Positions 23,861-30,069 of a stretch of DNA of 32,326 bases are shown piece after piece. The notes under the pieces were generated by a model that ran no database searches, was not told the DNA's origin, and saw only the letters and a program-made list of their open reading frames with translations. Source of the stretch: Oscillospiraceae bacterium. Lineage in GTDB: Bacteria; Bacillota; Clostridia; Oscillospirales; Oscillospiraceae. A program made the translations under genes and the position numbers. How positions within the stretch are numbered: position 1 is the first letter of the stretch; every line of letters starts with the position of its first letter. The stretch lies in the NCBI GenBank assembly GCA_017620525.1, contig JAGAUY010000016.1, positions 1-32,326 of the forward strand, in the 5' to 3' direction.

Positions 23861-23896
23861 AAAACCACCCCGGACGGCAGTCCGGGGTGGTTTTTT
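23861..23896 (+). terminator. Terminator of der-plsY-gpsA
   Basis: A 14-bp stem AAAACCACCCCGGA with its complement, 6-nt loop, ending in a six-T run. Confidence 0.95.
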
Positions 23897-23909
23897 CAGT
23901 CAGAAACAA

Positions 23910-23937
23910 AAAAGGCAGGTCTTTCGACCTGCCTTTT
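23910..23937 (-). terminator. Terminator of rpmB
   Basis: A 12-bp stem (AAAAGGCAGGTC and complement) with a 4-nt loop; on the minus strand it runs into TTTTTTG. Confidence 0.92.
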
Positions 23938-23953
23938 GTTATGCAGCTATTAA

Positions 23954-24142
23954 TCAGATAGCGCGCTCAACCTTGTTGGAGCGGAGGCATCTGGTACAAG
24001 CGTACACATGGCACGGAGTGCCGTTGACGACAGCCTTAACGCGCTTAACGTTGGGCTTCCAAGTACGGTTGGAACGTCTGTGGGAGTGGGAAACCTTAAT
24101 ACCGAAGGTCACGCCCTTGCCACAAAAATCACACTTCGCCAT
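23954..24142 (-). CDS. rpmB: 50S ribosomal protein L28
   Basis: The 62-residue basic protein begins MAKCDFCGKGVTFGIKVSHS and contains RRSNRTWKPNVKRV, the L28 core. CDFC and CTRC form a zinc-binding pair, so this is the zinc form. AGGAGG lies 8 nt before the ATG. The gene is monocistronic and divergent from hprK. Confidence 0.98.
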   Translation of the reverse strand: MAKCDFCGKGVTFGIKVSHSHRRSNRTWKPNVKRVKAVVNGTPCHVYACTRCLRSNKVERAI

Positions 24143-24202
24143 TCACTGCACCTCCTATCTGAATGAGCACTCACAAATTGCGCCCATCACAGGCGCCTGA
24201 AT

Positions 24203-24231
24203 ATGATAACAGACTTTTCTAAAAAAAGCAA
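24203..24231 (-). promoter_or_regulatory. SigA-type promoter of rpmB
   Basis: TTGCTT (24226-24231), 17 nt, TATCAT (24203-24208) on the minus strand. The palindrome CAGGCGCCTG (24190-24199) falls at the expected transcript start. Confidence 0.65.
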
Positions 24232-24270
24232 GCACTTTTTTACATTTTTTTGAGTTTTTTTCAAAACACC

Positions 24271-24299
24271 TTGATATTCGCCTGTAGCACAGGTATAAT
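24271..24299 (+). promoter_or_regulatory. SigA-type promoter of hprK-rluA
   Basis: TTGATA (24271-24276), 17 nt, TATAAT (24294-24299). A short dyad CCTGTagcACAGG fills the end of the spacer. Confidence 0.82.
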
Positions 24300-24332
24300 A
24301 TCCAAAATGACACACGAAAGAGGTGGCCTGCG

Positions 24333-25277
24333 TTGATCGAAACATACAGCGTACCCCTGAAAACCATTGTTAAAGACTTCAGTCTGCAGATCGAATATGC
24401 CGCGACGGACTATGAATCCATCCGTCTGACCGTTGCAGACATTGCCCGTCCCGGCCTGCAGCTGGCGGGATATTTCCACCACTTTGAGCCCATGCGCCTG
24501 CAGGTCATCGGCAACGCGGAAATGAGCTACCTGTCCAAGCTGACTCCCGGCGAGCGCTCCGCTATCTTCGATCGGCTGTTCTCCTACAAATTCCCCGCCA
24601 TGCTGATCTCCAGGAACATCCGTCCCGACGAAGAGTGCCTGCAGATGGCCAGAAAGCACAATATCACCCTACTGCGCTCCCAGGATGCCACCGGTGTTCT
24701 GATTTCCCAGATCAACAACTACCTGACCGCCGCCCTGGCCCCCCGCGTCACCCGCCACGGCGTTCTGATGGAGGTTTACGGCGAAGGTGTGCTCCTGATC
24801 GGCGAGAGCGGTGTCGGCAAGAGTGAAGCCGCTGTGGAGCTGCTGAAGCGCGGTCACCGCCTCATCGCAGATGATGCCGTGGAAATCCGCAAAATCTCCG
24901 GCAATTGCCTCGTGGGCACCGCACCCGAGCTGATCCGCAACTATGTGGAGCTGCGCGGCATCGGCATCGTCAACGTGGCAAAGCTGTTCGGCATGGGCGC
25001 CGTCAAGCTTGAAAACGAAATCAATCTGGTGGTCAATATCGTCCCCTGGAACACCCACGAGGTCTACGACCGTCTGGGACTGGAGGATCAGTACATGGAT
25101 ATTCTGGGCGTCAAGATCCCCATGAATACCATTCCCATCACCCCCGGACGTAATCTGGCAGTGATTCTCGAGGTTGCCGCCATGAACAACCGTCAGCGGA
25201 AAATGGGTTATAACCCCGCTATGGAATTTACCGAGCAGATCAACAGACATTTTGAAGAAAACATGGGTAAGATCTAA
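24333..25277 (+). CDS. hprK: HPr kinase/phosphorylase
   Basis: HprK phosphorylates HPr on Ser46 and removes it again, linking sugar supply to carbon catabolite control in Firmicutes. The 314-residue protein has an N-terminal regulatory domain (residues 1-130), the P-loop GESGVGKS (157-164), LIADDAVEI with the catalytic acid, and the family signature ELRGIGIVNVAKLFG, then the C-terminal helix with PGRNLAVILEVAAMNN. Length is typical. The start is TTG, 6 nt after AGGTGG; no ATG lies in a suitable place. The stop overlaps the next start (TAATG), so it is coupled to an RluA-type gene; HPr itself is not in the window. Confidence 0.97.
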   Translation: MIETYSVPLKTIVKDFSLQIEYAATDYESIRLTVADIARPGLQLAGYFHHFEPMRLQVIGNAEMSYLSKLTPGERSAIFDRLFSYKFPAMLISRNIRPDEECLQMARKHNITLLRSQDATGVLISQINNYLTAALAPRVTRHGVLMEVYGEGVLLIGESGVGKSEAAVELLKRGHRLIADDAVEIRKISGNCLVGTAPELIRNYVELRGIGIVNVAKLFGMGAVKLENEINLVVNIVPWNTHEVYDRLGLEDQYMDILGVKIPMNTIPITPGRNLAVILEVAAMNNRQRKMGYNPAMEFTEQINRHFEENMGKI

Positions 25278-26242
25278 TGAAAGAATTCACCATCGGCCCC
25301 AATGATGCCGGCCAGCGGCTGGACCGGTTCCTTGCCAAGGCAGTTCCCCTGCTTCCCGCGTCCCTGGCACAGAAATACATCCGCATCAAGCGCATTAAAT
25401 GCAACGGTGCGCGGGCAGAGCGGGATACCCGCCTGAAAGCAGGCGACGTTCTGCAGCTTTATATCAACGACGAGTTCTTTGACAAACCCCGGGAGGACAA
25501 TGCCTACCTGACCGTCGCAAACCCGAAGATCAACATCGTCTACGAAGATGAACATGTGATCCTGGTGGACAAGCGTCCGGGTCTCGCCGTCCACCCCCAC
25601 GACGGTGCGGAATACGGTCGCACCCTCATCGACCACATCCAGTCCTACCTCTACCAGAAGCGGGAGTGGCGGCCCCGGGAGGAGAATTCCTTCACCCCCG
25701 CCCTGTGCAACCGCATTGACCGGAACACCGGCGGTATCGTCATCGCCGCCAAAACCGCAGAGGCCCTGCGGGTTCTGAACCAAAAGATCAAGGACCGGGA
25801 GATGGACAAGCGGTACCTTGCCATCGTGGAGGGCACCCCGAAGCCCAGGGAAGGCAGTCTGAAGGGATATCTCTTTAAGGATGCCAAAAAGAACCGGGTT
25901 TTTGTCACCGACACCCCCCAGGCAGGTTCCAAATCCTGCCAGACCAACTACAAGGTGATCACATCTGCTCAGGGACTGAGTCTTGTGGAATGTGAGTTGA
26001 TCACAGGCCGCACCCATCAGATCCGCGCCCAATTCGCCCATGCGGGCCATCCTCTGCTGGGTGACGGCAAATACGGTAAACTGGACAAACGGTTTGACCG
26101 AAATTACCAGGCTTTGTACTCGTACAAGCTGACGTTCAAATTCACCACCGACGCAGGCAGCCTGGAACATCTTAACGGCAAGAGCTTTCAGGTGGATAAA
26201 GTTGACTTTGTAGACGAATATTTCCCTGGAACCAGGTTTTAG
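25277..26242 (+). CDS. RluA-family pseudouridine synthase with S4 domain
   Basis: The 321-residue protein begins with an S4 RNA-binding domain (residues about 7-70: AGQRLDRFLAKAV, RIKRIKCNGARAERDTRLKAGD). The catalytic domain follows: YEDEHVILVDKRPGLAVHPHD, the active-site motif NRIDRNTGG with Asp148, and LITGRTHQIRAQFAHAGHPLLGDGKYG. This is the RluA/RluC/RluD family, which turns uridines of 23S rRNA or tRNA into pseudouridine; the exact target cannot be read. The usual His of HRLD is Asn here. It overlaps hprK by 1 nt. A second, shorter family member lies at 28183. Confidence 0.93.
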   Translation: MKEFTIGPNDAGQRLDRFLAKAVPLLPASLAQKYIRIKRIKCNGARAERDTRLKAGDVLQLYINDEFFDKPREDNAYLTVANPKINIVYEDEHVILVDKRPGLAVHPHDGAEYGRTLIDHIQSYLYQKREWRPREENSFTPALCNRIDRNTGGIVIAAKTAEALRVLNQKIKDREMDKRYLAIVEGTPKPREGSLKGYLFKDAKKNRVFVTDTPQAGSKSCQTNYKVITSAQGLSLVECELITGRTHQIRAQFAHAGHPLLGDGKYGKLDKRFDRNYQALYSYKLTFKFTTDAGSLEHLNGKSFQVDKVDFVDEYFPGTRF

Positions 26243-26248
26243 GCAGCA

Positions 26249-26274
26249 AAAAGGCACGCTTTCGCGTGCCTTTT
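26249..26274. terminator. Bidirectional terminator between rluA-like gene and ABC exporter
   Basis: An 11-bp stem AAAAGGCACGC with its complement and loop TTTC, with A-run and T-run on either side. Confidence 0.92.
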
Positions 26275-26280
26275 CTTGTT

Positions 26281-28044
26281 TTACTGCAGCGCTTCCAGCG
26301 CCAGAGCATTCTGGGTCTTATACAGACTTGCGTAGATGCCGTCCTTTTCCAGCAGCTCCTCATGGGTACCACATTCGGTGATATAACCGTCAGCAATAGA
26401 CACGATGCGGTTGGCAGAACGGATGGTGCTCAGCCGGTGGGCAATGATCAGCGTGGTGCGGCCCACAGCCAGATTGTCGAATGCCCGCTGGATCTTTGCT
26501 TCCGTCACGGAGTCCAGAGCGGAAGTTGCTTCGTCCAGGATCAGAATGGGCGGATTCTTCAGAAAAATCCGGGCAATGGCCACGCGCTGCTTCTGACCGC
26601 CGGAGAGCAGCGTTCCCCGCTCACCGACATAGGTTCCAAATCCCTCGGGCATAGCCTGAATATCATCATAGATCTCTGCCCGCTTTGCGGCCTCGATGAC
26701 TTCTTCCATGGTGGCATCCGGCTTGCCGTAGCGAATGTTCTCGAAGATCGTGTCTGCAAAGAGGAACACATCCTGCTGCACGATGCCGATGTTCTCATGA
26801 ATCGACTGTTGGGTTACATCCCGGATGTCCTGGCCGTCAATGGAAATGGAACCGGTGGTCACATCATAAAACCGGGGGATCAGCTGACACAGCGTCGTCT
26901 TGCCGCCGCCGGAGGGACCCACGATGGCGATGGTCTCTCCGGGATGGACCGTCAGAGACACATCATGCAGCACATCCAGATCGCCGTCATAGGCAAAGGA
27001 CACCTGCTCGACCGCGATCTCACCCTTCACATCCGCAAGAGGCTTTGCTTCAGGTTTGTCCTGGATGGTCGGTTCCATCCGCATCACATCCACGAAACGG
27101 CTCAGTCCCGCAATGCCGTTAGCCAGCATCTCGGAGAAGGTGGCCAGCTTGCGAACAGGCGTGACGAACGTGGAAACATACAGGGAAAACGTGATCAAAT
27201 CCACATAATCCATCTTATCCTTCATGATCAGCCAGCCGCCTACACCAACGACCACCACATTCAGACTGCACAGGAAGAATTCCATAGAACTGTGGAACAG
27301 GCCCATGGCCTTGTGGAATTCCCGCTTGGAGGTCTTGAACAGTTCATTTGCGGCACCGAAGCGGGCACTCTCGGCGGCTTCATTGGCAAATGCCTTGGCG
27401 GTGCGGATACCGGAAAGGCTGGACTCGATCTCCTGATTGATGTGTCCGGTCTTCTGCTTGACCGCCTTGGATGTGGCAGACATATGCTTGCGGGTCATCA
27501 TAATGATCACAATGGAAACAGGGATCATTACAGCCACCACCAGAGCCAGCCGCCACTGAATGACACCCATTACCACCAGTGCGCCGATGATGGTCAGCAC
27601 AGAGGTAAGCAGGTCTTCAGGACCATGGTGCGCAAGCTCCGTCAGCTCAAACAGATCAGAAGTCAGACGGCTCATCAGCTGGCCCGTCCGGTTTCGGTCA
27701 TAAAAGTCAAAACTCATCTCCTGCATATGCTTAAACAGGTCCCGGCGGATATCCGCTTCCACGCGGATACCGAAGGTGTGACCGTAATAGGCCACGATGT
27801 AGTTGAGGAAGGAGCGGACCACATAACTGGCCAGCGCTGCAGCCATCACGATGAAAAAGGTTTTGTACATCTGATCCGGCAGCATATCATACAGGGCGCT
27901 GCGGGTGATCAGCGGGAAAGCCAGATCGATGGCCGCGATGCCCACGGCGCAGCCGATATCCAGCGCGAACAGCTTCTTATGATTGGCAAAATAACTCAAA
28001 AAAATCATCAGCGGCGACTTGCGCTGAAAGTCTTTCGTCGTCAA
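26281..28044 (-). CDS. ABC exporter half-transporter (membrane and ATPase fused)
   Basis: The 587-residue protein has six membrane helices (residues about 20-310) of the type I exporter fold, then a full ATPase: Walker A GPSGGGKTT, Q-loop region IGIVQQDVFLF, signature LSGGQKQR, Walker B ILILDEATSALD and H-loop AHRLST. This is the MsbA/BmrA/MdlB-like group, working as a homodimer or with a partner; drugs, lipids or peptides are possible cargo and cannot be told from sequence. The start is TTG at 28044, 8 nt after GGAGG; no ATG is suitable. No second half-transporter adjoins it, so a homodimer is likely. It diverges from the second RluA-like gene. Confidence 0.93.
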   Translation of the reverse strand: MTTKDFQRKSPLMIFLSYFANHKKLFALDIGCAVGIAAIDLAFPLITRSALYDMLPDQMYKTFFIVMAAALASYVVRSFLNYIVAYYGHTFGIRVEADIRRDLFKHMQEMSFDFYDRNRTGQLMSRLTSDLFELTELAHHGPEDLLTSVLTIIGALVVMGVIQWRLALVVAVMIPVSIVIIMMTRKHMSATSKAVKQKTGHINQEIESSLSGIRTAKAFANEAAESARFGAANELFKTSKREFHKAMGLFHSSMEFFLCSLNVVVVGVGGWLIMKDKMDYVDLITFSLYVSTFVTPVRKLATFSEMLANGIAGLSRFVDVMRMEPTIQDKPEAKPLADVKGEIAVEQVSFAYDGDLDVLHDVSLTVHPGETIAIVGPSGGGKTTLCQLIPRFYDVTTGSISIDGQDIRDVTQQSIHENIGIVQQDVFLFADTIFENIRYGKPDATMEEVIEAAKRAEIYDDIQAMPEGFGTYVGERGTLLSGGQKQRVAIARIFLKNPPILILDEATSALDSVTEAKIQRAFDNLAVGRTTLIIAHRLSTIRSANRIVSIADGYITECGTHEELLEKDGIYASLYKTQNALALEALQ

Positions 28045-28070
28045 AAAAATCGCCTCCTTTTCTGCATATC

Positions 28071-28098
28071 ATTATACACCAATTTCCCCAACTTGCAA
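28071..28098 (-). promoter_or_regulatory. SigA-type promoter of the ABC exporter
   Basis: TTGCAA (28093-28098), 16 nt, TATAAT (28071-28076) on the minus strand. Confidence 0.75.
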
Positions 28099-28142
28099 GC
28101 GCCGCCGACAAAGACTTTTTCTTCGCTTTTTCATGCAATGTA

Positions 28143-28151
28143 TGCTATAAT
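28143..28151 (+). promoter_or_regulatory. Extended -10 promoter of the second RluA-like gene
   Basis: TGCTATAAT gives a perfect -10 with the extended TG. The -35 position (28123-28128, TCGCTT) is weak, as expected for extended -10 promoters. Confidence 0.7.
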
Positions 28152-28182
28152 TCCTTTGAGTAACTGCTTACGGAGGATTCCC

Positions 28183-28770
28183 ATGAAGATTCTTTATTCC
28201 GACCGCGAAATTGCGGTGTGTATCAAGCCCGTCGGACTGGATTCCGAGAGTGAACTGCCCGCCGCGCTGAAAGAGCAGCTGGGCGGCGAGATTTTTCCCA
28301 TCCACCGGCTGGATAGAAATGTCGGAGGTATCATGGTCTATGCCCGCACAAAACAGGCGGCGGCCGCCCTGTCAAAAGCCGTTCAGGATGGGGCAATGGT
28401 CAAAGAATATGTGGCCATGGTCCACGGCACACCCCCAGAAAATGGCGCCTGGGAGGATCTTCTGTGGAAGGATTCCAGAAAGAACAAGGTTTTTGTGGTA
28501 AAACGCCAGCGGGGCGGTGTTAAGAAAGCAAGGCTTGAATATCGGCGTCTGACTGCCGGAGAAACCAGTCTGGTCCGCATCCGCCTGCACACCGGGCGCA
28601 GCCATCAGATCCGGGTGCAGTTTTCCAGCCGGGGCTATCCGCTGGTGGGCGACCACAAATACGGCTCCCGTGACATGCGGACGGAACCCATGCTGTTCTC
28701 CTGCCGGATCACCTTCCCCTGGAAAGGTCAGGCGCGATCCTACGAAAAACTCCCTGATTGGGCGATTTAA
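28183..28770 (+). CDS. RluA-family pseudouridine synthase without S4 domain
   Basis: The 195-residue protein is only the catalytic domain: ILYSDREIAVCIKPVGLDSES, the active-site motif HRLDRNVGG with Asp44, then KEYVAMVHGTPPENG, and LHTGRSHQIRVQFSSRGYPLVGDHKYG in its usual place. The lack of an S4 domain resembles RluA itself or short TruC-like members, which act on tRNA or rRNA. The target is not readable. I chose ATG 28183 because CGGAGG lies 6 nt before it. The same frame stays open far upstream across the antisense of the ABC gene, but that is a composition effect. It differs clearly from the member at 25277. Confidence 0.92.
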   Translation: MKILYSDREIAVCIKPVGLDSESELPAALKEQLGGEIFPIHRLDRNVGGIMVYARTKQAAAALSKAVQDGAMVKEYVAMVHGTPPENGAWEDLLWKDSRKNKVFVVKRQRGGVKKARLEYRRLTAGETSLVRIRLHTGRSHQIRVQFSSRGYPLVGDHKYGSRDMRTEPMLFSCRITFPWKGQARSYEKLPDWAI

Positions 28771-28793
28771 GATTATCATTCCAAAGATGCAGC

Positions 28794-28822
28794 AAGGGCA
28801 CCCTTACGGGTGCCCTTATTTT
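28794..28822 (+). terminator. Terminator of the second RluA-like gene (left copy of a duplicated palindrome)
   Basis: A 10-bp stem AAGGGCACCC with its complement around TTAC, followed by ATTTTT. The 24 bases 28794-28817 are identical to 30042-30065. The stop codon of the XRE gene overlaps its last two bases. Confidence 0.92.
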
Positions 28823-29127
28823 TGGTTCAGATCTTTGACAATTTGGAGAATATGTTCAGTTTGTTCAGGAGAGAGTTTTTCCAATTCCTGTATTAACTCC
28901 TTAGATTTCAGGGGTGGCGCGGAATTATTAAAAAACTCCTGGGGTGTGATATCAAAATACTCACAGATGTATAGAAATCCAGTAAAAGAAGGGAGCGTTC
29001 GTCTGTTTTCAATTTTGTTGATATAGCTTTCACTTTGACCCAAAGACAAACTCATATCTCTAGCGGATACACCTTTCTGAATCCTAAGCGCCGTCAGCCT
29101 ATTGTAAAACCACTCGATGTAATCCAT
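28816..29127 (-). CDS. XRE-family transcriptional regulator
   Basis: The 103-residue protein has an N-terminal helix-turn-helix of the Cro/C1 type: RLTALRIQKGVSARDMSLSLG, then QSESYINKIENRRTLPS as the recognition helix, and FLYICEYFDITPQEFF, a common end of this domain. The C-terminal 35 residues (LIQELEKLSPEQTEHILQIV) look like a short helical dimer region. It has no sensor or peptidase domain. The ATG at 29127 follows GGAGG by 8 nt; the ATG at 29148 has no ribosome site. It is AT-rich, diverges from a lipoprotein gene, and a 15-nt dyad lies just upstream, so it probably represses itself and maybe its neighbour. Confidence 0.88.
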   Translation of the reverse strand: MDYIEWFYNRLTALRIQKGVSARDMSLSLGQSESYINKIENRRTLPSFTGFLYICEYFDITPQEFFNNSAPPLKSKELIQELEKLSPEQTEHILQIVKDLNQK

Positions 29128-29146
29128 ACCATATACCTCCGTAGAC

Positions 29147-29161
29147 ATATATAGTATATAT
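29147..29161. promoter_or_regulatory. 15-nt dyad upstream of the XRE gene, possible operator
   Basis: ATATATAgTATATAT is a perfect inverted repeat of 7-bp arms, 20 bp upstream of the XRE start and in its probable promoter region. In AT-rich DNA such dyads arise by chance more easily, so confidence is limited. Confidence 0.4.
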
Positions 29162-29203
29162 CCATAATGGTTATTTTATAGGGAATATAAAGATTCGTTT
29201 TTG

Positions 29204-29232
29204 TTGACATATGGAATCTTAAGATATATAAT
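29204..29232 (+). promoter_or_regulatory. SigA-type promoter of the AT-rich lipoprotein gene
   Basis: TTGACA (29204-29209), 17 nt, TATAAT (29227-29232), both hexamers perfect. Confidence 0.85.
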
Positions 29233-29287
29233 TAAGCAAACAGGGACTAACATTCCTTGTATATTATGAATGCAATGGAGGTAAAAC

Positions 29288-30016
29288 ATGAAAAAGAGAG
29301 TAGCATTGCTGGTAGTATGCATATTGCTTTTACTATGTGCTTGCAACACGGAAAAGGATGATTCTCAGAATGAGAATGCTCTTAATGAAACAGAAATTGT
29401 TGAACCAGTTCTAAACAATGATTCTGAAGAGGTCAAAAACAAACTGTTGGGGACATGGGAAAACGAGTATTGGGAACATGTATTATGTTTCATAGACTAC
29501 GAAACATGCATCGAAATACAAGTATCGGATTCTAGTGAAAACTATGAATTAGAGATCATGGATGCAACATATGAAGTAATAGATGAGGATACCATGATTT
29601 GTACTTCTGCGGACGGTTATTCAGAGAGATATACTTTTTCTGTTTCAGAGAATGAATTGGATTTTAATCAAGAAGGCCATGAAGACTTTTTTGTAAATCA
29701 TACGATGACCAGAGTAAATGATCAAGAGGAGTATGGATACTCTGTTGTTGGTAATTGGAAACTTTTGAGTAATAATGCGGAAGTTGCAATAATGCTCAAT
29801 TCGCGCACAACACCGATTAATAATCTTGTGTTCTATAATGATTGTTCATATACTATAAAAAGCGAATACCCTCGTAATGGAAAATACGAAGTTGTACATG
29901 ATGGAAATACTGTCTGTTTGGATGGAGAATACTACTGGGATATTGAATTTCCTTGTATTGGCGTAATGTTATTAACGACAGAAGGCGGAACTACTTGGCT
30001 GTATGTGAGACAATAA
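29288..30016 (+). CDS. Predicted lipoprotein with two lipocalin-like repeats, AT-rich
   Basis: The 242-residue protein has the signal MKKRVALLVVCILLLLCAC with lipobox LCAC, so it is anchored to the outer membrane face of the cell. A polar linker rich in Asn/Glu follows, then two beta-rich units that each open with a G-x-W motif: LLGTWENEYWEHVLCF (residue about 54) and VVGNWKLLSNNAEVA (about 154), as in small lipocalin-like or META-like domains of clostridial lipoproteins. No enzyme motif is visible. The ATG follows GGAGG by 7 nt. Its AT-rich codon use (many ATA, AGA, AAT, GAT) is unlike its neighbours and suggests acquisition by transfer. It is divergent from the XRE regulator. Function unknown. 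Confidence 0.85.
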   Translation: MKKRVALLVVCILLLLCACNTEKDDSQNENALNETEIVEPVLNNDSEEVKNKLLGTWENEYWEHVLCFIDYETCIEIQVSDSSENYELEIMDATYEVIDEDTMICTSADGYSERYTFSVSENELDFNQEGHEDFFVNHTMTRVNDQEEYGYSVVGNWKLLSNNAEVAIMLNSRTTPINNLVFYNDCSYTIKSEYPRNGKYEVVHDGNTVCLDGEYYWDIEFPCIGVMLLTTEGGTTWLYVRQ

Positions 30017-30041
30017 TCTTTCACTCTATCTGAACGAGAAT

Positions 30042-30069
30042 AAGGGCACCCTTACGGGTGCCCTTTTGG
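30042..30069. terminator. Terminator between lipoprotein and clpB (right copy of the duplicated palindrome)
   Basis: The same stem and loop as at 28794-28817, followed on the plus strand by TTTTGG. On the minus strand, for clpB, the T-run is weak (TTATTC). Confidence 0.88.

Larger units (their letters stand above)
28794..30065. repeat. AT-rich two-gene insert bracketed by identical 24-bp terminator palindromes
   Basis: The two copies (28794-28817 and 30042-30065) match base for base and are also both followed closely by TTGGTT. Between them lie only the XRE regulator and the lipoprotein gene, whose sequence is visibly AT-rich against the GC-rich surroundings. No integrase or transposase is present, so the route of entry is unknown. 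Confidence 0.6.

Noticed and set aside
24281-24293. Dyad CCTGTagcACAGG in the hprK promoter spacer, as a MerR-type operator
   Set aside because: The arms are only 5 bp and the promoter spacer is a normal 17 nt, not the stretched 19-20 nt of MerR-controlled promoters.
26266-28770. Very long plus-strand frame that would fuse the antisense of the ABC gene to the RluA-like protein
   Set aside because: Only the last 195 codons have homology and they start with their own ATG, CGGAGG and promoter. The upstream part is the shadow of a real exporter.
28816-30041. Toxin-antitoxin or phage-defence pair in the AT-rich insert
   Set aside because: The second gene encodes an exported lipoprotein with a signal peptide and lipobox, and neither protein shows a nuclease, kinase or other toxin motif.
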